From: Dyella acidiphila | Lineage (GTDB): Bacteria; Pseudomonadota; Gammaproteobacteria; Xanthomonadales; Rhodanobacteraceae | Assembly (NCBI RefSeq): GCF_014863405.1 | Contig: NZ_JACZZA010000003.1 | Location: 248,001 to 312,000 of the forward strand | Length of the DNA stretch: 64,000 nucleotides | Direction of reading: 5' to 3' | Shown here: piece by piece, positions 52,781-62,204 of the stretch | Layout: the number at the start of each line of letters is the position of its first letter | Numbering within the stretch: position 1 is the first letter of the stretch | The notes under the pieces: generated by a model | What the model was told of the DNA's origin: nothing | Seen by the model: the letters and a program-made list of their open reading frames with translations, nothing else | Database searches by the model: none | Translations under genes and position numbers: made by a program

Positions 52781-54474
52781 GCCAATACCTCGACATCGAC
52801 GGCATGGCGCGCGCTCGGCAGCAGGCCGCTGCGCAGCAGGAAATCGCCGAAGCGTTCTTGTGCCTGGCGCTCGCCGGCATAGCGGGCGAACAGCGCATCG
52901 AGTTCGTGCAGGATCTGCGCTTCGTCGATGTTTTCGCGCACGGTGCGATTAAGGCGCTGGCCGGCGAAATCCGCGCCCAGACGCAAGTCGTAGCGTCCGA
53001 TCGCGCGGCCGATCAGTGCGATTTCGCCGAGGTAGGGACGCGAGCAACCGTTCGGGCAGCCGGACAGGCGCAACAGGATCGGCTCGTCGCGCAAGCCGTG
53101 CCGGTCGAGCAATGCCTCCAGCTTCGGCAGCAGTTGCGGCAGATAGCGTTCGCTTTCGGCCATTGCCAGCCCGCAGGTGGGCAGTGCCACGCAGGCCACC
53201 GCATGGCGCCGGATGCCGCTGAGGCGGCGATAGCCGTCGAGCTTGTATTCGGTCACCAGCGCATCGATGCGTGCGCGCTGTGCAGGCGGCACGTTGGCAA
53301 TGATCAGATTCTGGTTGCAGGTCAGGCGAAAATCGCCCTGGTGTTCCTGCGCAATCGCGCGCATGCCGCTCAAGTGCGGCTGGCCGGGCAGGTCGGCGAG
53401 GCGGCCCGATTCGATCTGCAAAGTGAGATGCCAGTTGCCGTCATCGCCCTCGGTCCAGCCGTAGCGATCGCCGTTGTGATCGAAGCGATAGGCGCGCGCG
53501 GGCTGCAAGGCAAAGCCGAGCCGCTGTTCCAGTTCGGCCTTGAACACCGGCGGCCCGATGCGATCGAGGGTGTATTTCAGACGCGCATGCTTGCGCTCCT
53601 TGCGGTCGCCGAGATCGCGCTGCAGCTCGATCACGCCCACCGCCGTGCGCAGCAACTGCTCGGGCAGCACGAAGCCGAGCACGCTGCCCAGGCGCGGGTA
53701 AGTGCTGGCGTCGCCTTGCGTCGCGCCCATGCCGCCGCCGACGGATACATTGAAGCCCAGCAATTGGCCGTGTTCGATGATGGCGATAAAGCCCAGGTCT
53801 TGCGCGAACACATCGATATCGTTGGTCGGCGGCACAGCCACGCCGATCTTGAATTTGCGCGGGAGGTAAGTGGGGCCGTAGAGCGGTTCGCTTTCCTCTT
53901 CGCCGCCGGCCACGCGCTGTTCGCCCAGCCAGATCTCGTGATAGGCGCGCGTCTTGGGCTTGAGGTGCTCGGATAGCTGCTCGGCCCAGTGATACGCCAG
54001 CCGGTGCGCCGGCGTGGCCACCGGATTGGCGCTGGCCACTACGTTGCGATTGACATCGCCGCAGGCGGCGATCGTGCTGACCAGGGCCTGGTTCATGGCG
54101 GCGATCGAGCGCTTGAGATTGCGCTTGAGTACGCCATGCAGCTGAAAGGTCTGGCGCGTGGTGATGCGCAGTGTGTTGTTGGCCCAGGTGCGCGCGATAT
54201 GGTCGAAGCTCAGCCATTGCGCCGGGCTGAGCACGCCGCCGGCCAGGCGCGCACGCACCATGAATTGATACGCCGGCTCCAACTTTTGCTTGCGACGCTC
54301 CTCGCGCAGGTCGCGATCGTCCTGCTGATAGCTGCCATGGAATTTCAGCAGCTTGTTGTCGTCTTCGCTGATGGCGCCGGTGACCGGATCGGCCAGACCC
54401 TCCACCAGACTGCCACGCAGAAAACGGCTATTCGCCTTGATGCGTTCCAGTTCGGAAACGGTGTGCTCGCTCAT
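52777..54474 (-). CDS. cysI: Sulfite reductase hemoprotein subunit
   Basis: A 565-residue siroheme/4Fe-4S enzyme reducing sulfite to sulfide with six electrons from CysJ. Signatures are [40 protein letters not shown] and [14 protein letters not shown]. The cluster cysteines are in [15 protein letters not shown] and [20 protein letters not shown]. The ATG at 54474 gives the expected [25 protein letters not shown] start. It lies 8 bases after the cysJ stop and overlaps cysH by 4 bases. Confidence 0.96.
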   Translation of the reverse strand: MSEHTVSELERIKANSRFLRGSLVEGLADPVTGAISEDDNKLLKFHGSYQQDDRDLREERRKQKLEPAYQFMVRARLAGGVLSPAQWLSFDHIARTWANNTLRITTRQTFQLHGVLKRNLKRSIAAMNQALVSTIAACGDVNRNVVASANPVATPAHRLAYHWAEQLSEHLKPKTRAYHEIWLGEQRVAGGEEESEPLYGPTYLPRKFKIGVAVPPTNDIDVFAQDLGFIAIIEHGQLLGFNVSVGGGMGATQGDASTYPRLGSVLGFVLPEQLLRTAVGVIELQRDLGDRKERKHARLKYTLDRIGPPVFKAELEQRLGFALQPARAYRFDHNGDRYGWTEGDDGNWHLTLQIESGRLADLPGQPHLSGMRAIAQEHQGDFRLTCNQNLIIANVPPAQRARIDALVTEYKLDGYRRLSGIRRHAVACVALPTCGLAMAESERYLPQLLPKLEALLDRHGLRDEPILLRLSGCPNGCSRPYLGEIALIGRAIGRYDLRLGADFAGQRLNRTVRENIDEAQILHELDALFARYAGERQAQERFGDFLLRSGLLPSARHAVDVEVLA

Positions 54475-54482
54475 CGCCGACC

Positions 54483-56285
54483 TCAATACACGTCGCGGGC
54501 GTAACGGCCCTGCTGGATCAACTGGTTCAACCAGGCCTCGGCGTCTTCCGCAGTGCGGCCGCTGTGCTCGGTGACGATCTCGATCAGCGCCTTGTGCACA
54601 TCCTTGGCCATGCGGCTGGCGTCGCCGCAGACATAAAGATGTGCGCCTCCATCGAGCCATTCGTACAAACGCCGTCCCTGTTCGCGCAGGCGATGCTGCA
54701 CGTAGATCTTGTCTTGCTGATCGCGCGAGAACGCCAGGTCGAGACGATGCAGCTGTCCGCTCTTCAATGCCTGCTGCCACTCGGTCTGGTAAAGGAAGTC
54801 GGCGTGGAAATGCGGGTTACCGAACAGCAGCCAGTTGCGCCCGGCGGCACCGCGCTCGGTGCGCTCCTGCACGAAGGCGCGGAACGGCGCCACGCCGGTG
54901 CCGGGGCCGATCATGATGATGTCGCGCTCGTTGTCGGCGGGCAGGTGGAAGCGTTCGTTCGCTTCGATAAACACCGGCACGCTTTCGCCTTCGGCGCGCT
55001 GTGCGAGATAGCGGCTGGCGGCGCCCCAGCGTGCTTCGCCATTGAGCAGGTAGTCCACATGGCTGACAGTGAGATGCACTTCCTCACCCACCACTGACTG
55101 GCTGGAGGCGATCGAGTACAGGCGCGGTGCCAGCGGGCGCAACGCGGCGACCAGTTCATCGGCCTGCCATGCGGCCGGATGGCGGCGCAGCAGGTCGAGC
55201 AGCTGCCAGTGCGAAAACGTTGCTGCCAGCGCATCGCGTGCGGTCGGCGCCAGCTGTTCACGCAGTGACTGGTCGCCGCTGCGCTCGGCATGTGCCGCGA
55301 AGAAGGGGCGAGTGAGCTGGGTCAGCTCGCGCCGTTCGGCCAGCCAGATGCGCAATGGCAGTTCTTCGCCGCCAGCCTGCACCAGGGCATCGCCATCAAG
55401 CTGCAGAGTGCCGAGCACGGCTTCGATCAGTGCGGGGGCCTGGGTCGGCCAGATGCCCAGGGCATCGCCGGGTGCATAGCGCAGGCCGGAGCCTTCCAGC
55501 GACAGTTCCAGATGGCGCACATCGCGATCACTGTCACGGCTGGTAATGCGCTGGTTGAGCAGCAGCGGCGCGGCGAAGGGCTGGTCGCGATGCCAGGCCG
55601 GCGTGCTGCGCGCCGTGCGCAAGGTGGTGACCTTGGCCAGCGGCGCAGACGTCTTCAGCTGCTCGCGCGCCTGCTGCAGTGCCTGCTCCAGCCAGGGCTG
55701 GGTGACGGTTTCCAGATCCACATCGGCTTCCCCGGCAGCAAACAGCCGCTGGCCGCCGAGTACCTGCAGACGTTCGTCCAACTGGCGTCCGATCGCGCAG
55801 AATTGCGGATAGCTCGAATCGCCCAGGCCAAGCACCGCGTAGTGCAGGCCTTCGAGCTTCGGGGCGCGTGCACTGCCGAGAAATTCGAGCAGGGCGCGCG
55901 CATCGTCCGGCGGCTCGGCATCGCCCTGCGTGCTGATGACCACGTACAGCAGGCGCTCCTGCTTCAGCTCGCGCGTCGGATAGGCATCGGCGCGGACCAC
56001 ACGTACCGCGAGCCCGGCTGCAGTAGCGCGGCGCCCCAATTCTTCCGCCAGGCGCTTGGCATTGCCGGTCTGGCTTCCGTACAGCACCGTCAGGCGCGCC
56101 AGCGCTTCGGCTGCAGGCGCCACGGCTTCGCCAGGCGTTTGCCGGCCGCTGCCCAGCCGTTGCACGGCTACGCCGGCGAAATAACCGGAGAGCCAGTGCA
56201 GGGCAGGAATATCGAGTCCTTCGACCAGGCGGCTGGCGAGTGCTTGCTTGTCTTCCGGCAACGGCGATAGGGTGGCGACGGTCAT
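54483..56285 (-). CDS. cysJ: Sulfite reductase flavoprotein subunit
   Basis: A 600-residue diflavin reductase. The FMN flavodoxin domain (about 65-205) has [18 protein letters not shown] and [16 protein letters not shown]. The FAD domain has [10 protein letters not shown] and [20 protein letters not shown]. The NADPH domain has [33 protein letters not shown] and the terminal YARDVY. It transfers electrons from NADPH to CysI. It is the first gene of the operon cysJ-cysI-cysH-sat/cysC. A GGACGT-CTAT-ACGTCC inverted repeat lies only 15 bases before its ATG, probably overlapping the core promoter. Confidence 0.96.
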   Translation of the reverse strand: MTVATLSPLPEDKQALASRLVEGLDIPALHWLSGYFAGVAVQRLGSGRQTPGEAVAPAAEALARLTVLYGSQTGNAKRLAEELGRRATAAGLAVRVVRADAYPTRELKQERLLYVVISTQGDAEPPDDARALLEFLGSARAPKLEGLHYAVLGLGDSSYPQFCAIGRQLDERLQVLGGQRLFAAGEADVDLETVTQPWLEQALQQAREQLKTSAPLAKVTTLRTARSTPAWHRDQPFAAPLLLNQRITSRDSDRDVRHLELSLEGSGLRYAPGDALGIWPTQAPALIEAVLGTLQLDGDALVQAGGEELPLRIWLAERRELTQLTRPFFAAHAERSGDQSLREQLAPTARDALAATFSHWQLLDLLRRHPAAWQADELVAALRPLAPRLYSIASSQSVVGEEVHLTVSHVDYLLNGEARWGAASRYLAQRAEGESVPVFIEANERFHLPADNERDIIMIGPGTGVAPFRAFVQERTERGAAGRNWLLFGNPHFHADFLYQTEWQQALKSGQLHRLDLAFSRDQQDKIYVQHRLREQGRRLYEWLDGGAHLYVCGDASRMAKDVHKALIEIVTEHSGRTAEDAEAWLNQLIQQGRYARDVY

Positions 56286-56299
56286 CGTTCTTCATCCCT

Positions 56300-56315
56300 G
56301 GACGTATAGACGTCC
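56300..56315. promoter_or_regulatory. GGACGT inverted repeat at the cysJ promoter
   Basis: GGACGT-ATAG-ACGTCC on the plus strand is a perfect inverted repeat. In the cysJ direction it reads GGACGTCTATACGTCC, with TATACG as a possible -10. It is the most complete of four related sites in the sulfur cluster. A protein bound here would sit on the core promoter, a position typical of repressors more than of LysR activators. Confidence 0.55.
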
Positions 56316-56513
56316 ATCTGATTTCAAGGATGTTAGAACTTCGTTTTTTCGCGAAGAAATGAGGGGGCGGCATATCCGCATGCCATTCCCTCCTTTCCGC
56401 CCGGCAAAGCCGGGCCGGCAGCATGGAATCGTCAGCACGCCCGGCCGGGCGGCTGCATCCTGGGGAATTCATCTATCGAGAGGCGCCGCAGTGACGCAGC
56501 GCCGGAGGAATCC

Positions 56514-57710
56514 ATGCCGCGAAGACCGAGCTATACACCTCTTTTGATCGCCGCCCTGGCCTTGTCGGCAAGCGTGCCGGCGGCTGCCGACACCAGCGAC
56601 TACGACTGGCTCAACCACTGGCCCACACATGTGCAGTTCAACGACGGCACCGATCTTGGCCTGGTGATGCGCTATCAGTACGACGTGAACGACTTTTCAC
56701 ATGACGACGGCAAGTTTGTCGATGCGCACACCAATCGGCGTAAATATCTGGGCTTTTACGTCAAAAAGCCCGGCGTCTATGACGCGACGGTCTACTACGA
56801 TTTCCAGTCCAGGCAATGGCAGGACGCATTTTTCCGGCTGCAGTCGCAGGCTGTGCTCGGCCAGGATTTCGGCGCCATCCGCGTCGGCCAGAGCAAGACG
56901 CCGGTGAGCTTCGAGGGCGTGACTACCTCCACCCAAACCACCTTTATCGAGCTGGCATTGCCCTCGCAGGCGGTCTACGAGAATCGCCGCATCGGCGTCG
57001 ACTGGGCGATCCAGCGCACGCATTGGCTGGCCAGCCTGGGCTATTACGGCGAAAACCTGCAGGGCAAGAGTCACGGCCATACGGTGGCCGCGCGCGCGGC
57101 CTGGGTGCCGATTCATGCGCCGGGTCATGTGTTGCACCTGGGGCTGGCCGTCTCGCAGGAGCGTCCCTACGGCCTGGTGAATGCGCTGGGTGTGCAGCAG
57201 CCGGCTACTGCCAGCTTCAAGACGCCACCCGAAGCGGGACTCACCACCGTCACCCTGATCAGCAGCGGCACGCTCAGCGGCGTCGACCATATCAATCGCC
57301 AGGGTTTTGAAGGGCTCTGGATCGATGGTCCCTGGTCGATCCAGAGTGAATATCTGCAGGCGCAGACCACCTTCGCCAATGGCAAGCCGAGCTACGACTT
57401 CAATGGCTACTACGCCTTCGGCAGCTGGGTCGTGACGGGCGAATCGCGCCAGTACCACGATGGCAACGTCAGCAATGTGATTCCCGCGCATCCCTGGGGC
57501 GCACTGGAATTTGCCTTGCGCTACAGCGAACTCGATCTCAACGATGGCCTGGTGCCGGGCGGCAGGGAGCATGACTGGACGGCCGGCGCCAACTGGTACG
57601 TCGGCACGCATCTGCGGCTGCAGGCCAACTACATCCGTGCCTACAGCGATCGGCGCGGGCTGCTGCTCAATCCGCGCGTATTCGAGCTGCGTGCGGAGAT
57701 TTTCATCTGA
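56514..57710 (+). CDS. OprO/OprP-family porin
   Basis: A 398-residue outer-membrane protein with signal peptide (about 1-25, ending VPAAA). The beta-strand pattern is that of phosphate/polyphosphate-type porins: an opening WPTHVQFNDGTDLGLVMRYQ, then GAIRVGQSKTPVSFEGVTTS and NRRIGVDWAIQRT. Near the end are EFALRYSELDLNDG, LRLQANYIRAY and the final ELRAEIFI. OprP-like porins pass anions. Its place between cysJ and sbp suggests a role in sulfate or organosulfur uptake. GGAGG lies 6 bases before the ATG. Confidence 0.85.
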   Translation: MPRRPSYTPLLIAALALSASVPAAADTSDYDWLNHWPTHVQFNDGTDLGLVMRYQYDVNDFSHDDGKFVDAHTNRRKYLGFYVKKPGVYDATVYYDFQSRQWQDAFFRLQSQAVLGQDFGAIRVGQSKTPVSFEGVTTSTQTTFIELALPSQAVYENRRIGVDWAIQRTHWLASLGYYGENLQGKSHGHTVAARAAWVPIHAPGHVLHLGLAVSQERPYGLVNALGVQQPATASFKTPPEAGLTTVTLISSGTLSGVDHINRQGFEGLWIDGPWSIQSEYLQAQTTFANGKPSYDFNGYYAFGSWVVTGESRQYHDGNVSNVIPAHPWGALEFALRYSELDLNDGLVPGGREHDWTAGANWYVGTHLRLQANYIRAYSDRRGLLLNPRVFELRAEIFI

Positions 57711-57785
57711 TCGGGGTCAGGCGCTGACCTCTGCGGAAAGAGCAGGGGCGTAAGGCATATGGATAGGACGATCCACCCTTTCAGC

Positions 57786-57809
57786 CGTCTGGACATCCAA
57801 ATCTATAGT
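57786..57809 (+). promoter_or_regulatory. GGACATC motif and -10 of the sbp operon
   Basis: CGTCTGGACATCCAAA is the reverse complement of TTTGGATGTCCAGACG, a variant of the motif upstream of cysB, cysG and cysJ. TATAGT (57804-57809) follows within a few bases as a plausible -10, placing transcription start near 57816. Confidence 0.45.
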
Positions 57810-57852
57810 CGATGATGGGCGTCTTTCGACCCGCCCGAAGGAGCTGTTTCGC

Positions 57853-58854
57853 ATGAAACGAAGTCTGCTGATCCTGGCCGCGCTGCTCAGCTTTGCCGTG
57901 GGCTGCGCCAATGCGGTCGAGACGCGCCTGCTGAATGCGTCCTACGATCCCACTCGCGAGTATTTCCAGGAAGTGGATGCGGCGTTCAAGGCGCAATGGG
58001 CGAAGCAGGCGGGTGAAAACGTCACCGTCACCACATCCAATGGCGGCTCGGGCAAGCAGGCGCGGGCGGTGCTGGATGGCTTGCAGGCCGACGTGGTGAC
58101 GTTGGCGCTGGCCTACGACATCGATGTGCTGGCCGACAAAGGCCTGCTGGCCAAGGGCTGGCAGAGCAAGCTGCCGGACAACAGCTCGCCCTACACCTCG
58201 ACCATCGTATTGCTGGTGCGCAAGGGCAACCCCAAGCACATCCGCGATTGGCCGGACCTGATCCGCCCGGATGTACAGGTGATTACGCCCAATCCGAAAA
58301 CCTCCGGCGGCGCACGCTGGAATTTTCTCGCTGCCTACGGCTGGGCAGCGCGCCAGCCAGGCGGCAGCGATGCCAAGGCGCGCGCCTATGTCACCGCGCT
58401 GTACAAGAACGTACCGGTACTGGACACCGGTGCGCGTGGCGCCACCAATACCTTTGTGCAGCGGGGCATCGGCGACGTGCTGATCGCCTGGGAAAGCGAA
58501 GCCCTGCTCACGCAGCAGGAGTTCGGCAAGGGCAGCTATGACATCGTGGTGCCTTCGTCGACCATCCTGGCCGAGCCGCCGGTGGCGGTGGTCGATAGCG
58601 TGGTCGCGGCGCACGGCACGCAGAAAGTCGCGCAGGCTTATCTGCAATTTCTCTACAGTCCGCAGGGCCAGGCGATTGCCGCCAAGCATTTCTTCCGCCC
58701 CCGCCTGGCCTCGGTGGCGGCCAGTTATGCGGCGCAATTTCCGGCAGTGAAAACCTTCACCCTGGCCGAGCAGTTCGGCGACTGGCGCAAGGCGCAGGCG
58801 GCTTATTTCGCCGATGGCGGCGTGTTCGACCAGATTACCGAAGGCCAGCATTGA
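57853..58854 (+). CDS. sbp: Sulfate ABC transporter periplasmic binding protein
   Basis: A 333-residue binding protein with signal peptide (about 1-21). It shows ETRLLNASYDPTREYFQEVD, TTSNGGSGKQARAVLDGLQADVV, TPNPKTSGGARWNFLAAYGW and GATNTFVQRGIGDVLIAWESE, the Sbp/CysP family pattern. It delivers sulfate or thiosulfate to the CysTWA importer encoded immediately downstream. AAGGAG lies 9 bases before the ATG. A cysteine at residue 18, inside the signal region (AVGCANA), might indicate lipidation, but a normal signal-peptidase site is also present. Confidence 0.94.
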   Translation: MKRSLLILAALLSFAVGCANAVETRLLNASYDPTREYFQEVDAAFKAQWAKQAGENVTVTTSNGGSGKQARAVLDGLQADVVTLALAYDIDVLADKGLLAKGWQSKLPDNSSPYTSTIVLLVRKGNPKHIRDWPDLIRPDVQVITPNPKTSGGARWNFLAAYGWAARQPGGSDAKARAYVTALYKNVPVLDTGARGATNTFVQRGIGDVLIAWESEALLTQQEFGKGSYDIVVPSSTILAEPPVAVVDSVVAAHGTQKVAQAYLQFLYSPQGQAIAAKHFFRPRLASVAASYAAQFPAVKTFTLAEQFGDWRKAQAAYFADGGVFDQITEGQH

Positions 58855-58861
58855 GCCGCCG

Positions 58862-59686
58862 ATGACGCGCCACGTGCTGCCAGGATTCCGCTTGAGCGTG
58901 GGCTACACCCTGGCCGCGCTGGGCAGTTGCGTGCTGCTGCCGCTGGCGGCACTGGTATGGACGGCTTGCGAGCTGGGGCCGTCAGGATGGTGGGCGCAGG
59001 TGGGCACACGGCGGGTAATGGCGTCGCTGCGGCTGAGTTTCGGAGCCGCCTTGCTGGCGGCGGTGATCGACATGGTGCTGGGACTGCTGGTGGCCTGGGT
59101 GCTGGTGCGCTATCGCTTCGCCCTGCGGCGCCTGTGCGATGCCCTGGTCGATCTGCCCTTTGCGTTGCCCACAGCGGTAGCCGGCATTGCCTTGACCGCG
59201 CTGTATGCGCCAAACGGATGGCTGGGCAGCCGGCTGGTGCCGTTCGGCATCGAGGTGGCTTATACCCAATTAGGTGTGTTGCTGGCGATGGTCTTCGTGG
59301 GCCTGCCATTCGTGGTGCGTACCTTGCAGCCGGTGCTGGAAAGTCTTGAGCACGATCTGGAAGAGGCGGCCTATATCCTGGGTGCATCGCCGGCGCAGCG
59401 TTTCTTCCGGGTGCTGCTGCCGCTGCTGTGGCCGACCTTGCTGACCGGCTACGCGCTCGCGCTGGCGCGCGCGATCGGCGAATACGGCTCGGTGGTGTTC
59501 ATTTCGGGCAATCGCCTGTTCCGCACCGAAATCACGCCTTACCTGATCGTGCAGAAGATCGATTCGCAATACGACTATCGCGGCGCTGCTGCGCTCGGCG
59601 CCGTCATGCTGGCAGCGTCCTTGCTGCTGCTGGTGGCGATCTCCGCCTGGCAGCGCCGGGCCCGGCGCTGGGCGAGGTTGCGCTGA
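58862..59686 (+). CDS. cysT: Sulfate ABC transporter permease CysT (CysU)
   Basis: A 274-residue inner-membrane permease with about six spans. It has the family's PGFRLSVGYTLAALGSCVLL start, LPFALPTAVAGIALTALYAP and the cytoplasmic EAA loop LEEAAYILGASPAQRFFRVLLP. The C-terminus has EYGSVVFISGN. It starts 7 bases after sbp, and its stop overlaps the start of cysW in ATGA. Confidence 0.93.
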   Translation: MTRHVLPGFRLSVGYTLAALGSCVLLPLAALVWTACELGPSGWWAQVGTRRVMASLRLSFGAALLAAVIDMVLGLLVAWVLVRYRFALRRLCDALVDLPFALPTAVAGIALTALYAPNGWLGSRLVPFGIEVAYTQLGVLLAMVFVGLPFVVRTLQPVLESLEHDLEEAAYILGASPAQRFFRVLLPLLWPTLLTGYALALARAIGEYGSVVFISGNRLFRTEITPYLIVQKIDSQYDYRGAAALGAVMLAASLLLLVAISAWQRRARRWARLR

Positions 59687-60546
59687 TGGCTGCCATTGCC
59701 GCGGTGGTATCGATCGGTGGTCGTCCGGCGTGGACGACGCGTATCGCACGCGCTGCGCTGGTGCTGGCAGCGGTCGCCGTACTGGCGTGGCTTCTGGTGC
59801 TGCCGCTGCTGGCGATTTTTGCCGAAACCTTGCGTCAGGGCGTAGCGTTCTATGTCGCGGCGATTCGCCAGCCGGATACGCTCGCCGCGGTGCGGCTGAC
59901 GCTGACGGTGGCGGCGATCGCGGTGCCATTGAACCTGGTCTTCGGCCTGGCGGCGGCGTGGTGCATGACGCATTTCCAGTTCCGCGGCAAAGCCTTGCTT
60001 GGCGCCTTGATCGACCTGCCGTTTTCGGTCTCGCCAGTAGTGGCGGGCATGATGCTGATTCTGGTCTACGGCAAATACGGCTGGCTCGGCGCATGGCTGG
60101 AAGCACATGGCTGGCAGGTGATCTTCGCGTTGCCGGGGCTGGTGCTGGCGACGGTATTTGTCACCTTGCCGTTTGTGGCGCGCGAACTGATCCCGCTGAT
60201 GCAGGCGCAAGGCTCGGAGCAGGAAGAGGCCGCGCTGACGCTCGGCGCGCACGGCTGGCAGATCTTCTTCCGCGTCACCCTGCCGCGTGTGCGCTGGGCG
60301 CTGTTGTATGGCGTGTTGTTATGCAATGCGCGCGCGATGGGCGAATTCGGCGCGGTATACGTGGTATCCGGCCATCTGCGCGGCATCACCAACACGCTGC
60401 CGCTGCAGGTGGATCAACTCTACGAAGAAAATTTTTCCGCCGCCTTTGCAGTGGCGTCACTGCTGGCGCTGTTGACGGTCGTCACGCTGGGCATCAAGCG
60501 CCTGCTGGAGTGGCGGCATGGCGGCGACATGCGCGCGGGGTATTGA
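59686..60546 (+). CDS. cysW: Sulfate ABC transporter permease CysW
   Basis: A 286-residue permease, the partner of CysT. Features are [40 protein letters not shown] and the EAA loop [42 protein letters not shown] is the CysW signature near the C-terminus. Translation is coupled to cysT through the ATGA overlap. cysA begins 8 bases after the stop. Confidence 0.93.
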   Translation: MAAIAAVVSIGGRPAWTTRIARAALVLAAVAVLAWLLVLPLLAIFAETLRQGVAFYVAAIRQPDTLAAVRLTLTVAAIAVPLNLVFGLAAAWCMTHFQFRGKALLGALIDLPFSVSPVVAGMMLILVYGKYGWLGAWLEAHGWQVIFALPGLVLATVFVTLPFVARELIPLMQAQGSEQEEAALTLGAHGWQIFFRVTLPRVRWALLYGVLLCNARAMGEFGAVYVVSGHLRGITNTLPLQVDQLYEENFSAAFAVASLLALLTVVTLGIKRLLEWRHGGDMRAGY

Positions 60547-60554
60547 GGAACGGC

Positions 60555-61697
60555 ATGGCTATCGAGATTTCCCATCTGCGCCGCCAGTACGGCCAGTTCG
60601 CGGCTCTGGACGATGTCAGCGTCAGCATCGCCGACGGCGAATTCGTCGCGCTGCTCGGTCCTTCCGGTTCCGGCAAGACCAGCCTGCTGCGCGTGCTGGC
60701 CGGCCTGGATCAGCCGGACGCCGGCAGTGTGCAGCGCGACGGCCAGGACCTGCTGGCGCTGGATGCACGCCGTCGCGGCGTCGGCCTGGTGTTTCAGCAC
60801 TACGCGCTGTTTCCGCATATGACGGTGGCGCAGAACGTCGCCTTCGGCCTGCGTGTGCAGCCATGGCGGCTGCGGCCGAAGGCGGCGGCGATCAAGGCGC
60901 GGGTGGAAGAATTGCTGCGCCGGGTGGAGCTGGAATCGCTGGCAGCACGCTATCCGGCGCAGTTGTCCGGCGGCCAGCGGCAGCGTGTGGCCTTGGCCCG
61001 TGCGTTGGCGATCGAACCGCGGTTGTTGCTGCTGGACGAGCCGTTCGGCGCGCTGGATGCGCAGGTACGCGTGAATCTGCGCCGCTGGTTGCGCGACTTC
61101 CATCGCTCGCTGGGCATCACCTCGCTATTCGTCACACACGATCAGGACGAGGCGCTGGAAATGGCCGACCGCGTAGTGCTGATGAACCGCGGACGCATCG
61201 AGCAGATCGGTACGCCGGAGCAGATCTACCAGCATCCGGCCACGCCCTTCGCCTCACGTTTTATCGCTCGCGGCCAGGCGCTGCCAGGCGAACGGCAAGG
61301 TGCCGCGCTGCACGTGCTCGGCCAGGCCTGGCGGCTCGAAGGCTTCGGCGGCGATGTGCACAGCATTGTCGTACACGTGCGGCCCGAACATATCGTTCCG
61401 GCCGCACGGCAGGGTGAGGGTTTGCCGGCACGCGTGTTGAGTGTGCGCCAAGTCGCCGGCATGACCCGCGCGGCTTTGCAATTGCAAGGCGTGGACGAGC
61501 CGCTGGAAGCGGCCTGGAGTGCACGCGATGGCGCGCGCCACGGCGTGACCGCGGACGAAACGCTCAGCGTGCAGTTCCAGGCCCTGCACATGTTCGGTCT
61601 GGATCGCGACGGGCAGGTGCGTGCGCAGGCCGAAGTGACGCAGCAGCCGTCCGCCGGCCCGGTCACCATCGGGCCATGGCGGCGGCTGGAGGCCTGA
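60555..61697 (+). CDS. cysA: Sulfate/thiosulfate ABC transporter ATPase CysA
   Basis: A 380-residue ATPase. Walker A is GPSGSGKTS, the Q-loop lies in [13 protein letters not shown], the signature is LSGGQRQR, Walker B is [12 protein letters not shown], and the switch His is in [18 protein letters not shown]-terminal regulatory TOBE-like region (about 270-370) includes [10 protein letters not shown]. It energises sulfate import by CysTW. It is the last gene of the importer operon; the convergent small gene starts its stop codon at the very next base. Confidence 0.95.
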   Translation: MAIEISHLRRQYGQFAALDDVSVSIADGEFVALLGPSGSGKTSLLRVLAGLDQPDAGSVQRDGQDLLALDARRRGVGLVFQHYALFPHMTVAQNVAFGLRVQPWRLRPKAAAIKARVEELLRRVELESLAARYPAQLSGGQRQRVALARALAIEPRLLLLDEPFGALDAQVRVNLRRWLRDFHRSLGITSLFVTHDQDEALEMADRVVLMNRGRIEQIGTPEQIYQHPATPFASRFIARGQALPGERQGAALHVLGQAWRLEGFGGDVHSIVVHVRPEHIVPAARQGEGLPARVLSVRQVAGMTRAALQLQGVDEPLEAAWSARDGARHGVTADETLSVQFQALHMFGLDRDGQVRAQAEVTQQPSAGPVTIGPWRRLEA

Positions 61698-62057
61698 TTA
61701 CCGTCGTCGGAGCGGATAGCCGGGCTTGTACAGACTCGCCTCGTAGGCCGCAGCACGCGAATGCCGCCGTTGCTCGAACGAACGATGCGCGCACTTGGCG
61801 TGCTTCAGCGCTGTCCAGGTCAGCTGATCGACGATGCCGCTGGCCTTCAGGCCGTAGTCGTATTGAAACGCCTCCACGGCATGGCGCGTGTATTCGCCGA
61901 ATACGCCATCGATGCGCAGCGGTCCGTCGATATCGTGATAGCCGAGTACGGCCAGGTGTTGTTGCAGCTGCCGGATCAGCTCGCCTTGTTCGCCTGGCTT
62001 GAGCGGGGCATGCGGCAGGTGCGGATCCTGTGCGGAGGTTATGGAGCGTCCTTGCAT
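61698..62057 (-). CDS. Peptidoglycan-binding (PG_binding_1) domain protein
   Basis: A 119-residue protein consisting mostly of one PG_binding_1 domain: LKPGEQGELIRQLQQHLAVL, DGVFGEYTRHAVEAFQYDYG and SGIVDQLTWTAL. No signal peptide is obvious, and the C-terminal 35 residues are basic. Such domains usually target hydrolases to the cell wall; a stand-alone copy may be a fragment of a larger ancestor or an accessory protein. Its stop abuts the cysA stop with no spacer. It diverges from glnE. Confidence 0.75.
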   Translation of the reverse strand: MQGRSITSAQDPHLPHAPLKPGEQGELIRQLQQHLAVLGYHDIDGPLRIDGVFGEYTRHAVEAFQYDYGLKASGIVDQLTWTALKHAKCAHRSFEQRRHSRAAAYEASLYKPGYPLRRR

Positions 62058-62204
62058 GGGCGGTTGGCCTCGATAATGTGCTGCCCACTACCTTCGCCGC
62101 TCTGCCGGAGCGGGTCTGTCGGATCGGGCTGAGCCGCGGCGCAGGCATCCGCCGGCCTGGCATGCCGGGGCGATGGCCAGAAAGGATGTGGGCATAATGC
62201 GCAG

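Noticed and set aside
57711..57852. Possible riboswitch in front of the sulfate importer
   Set aside because: No SAM-I, SAM-II or other recognisable aptamer motif; the leader after the predicted start is only about 40 bases.
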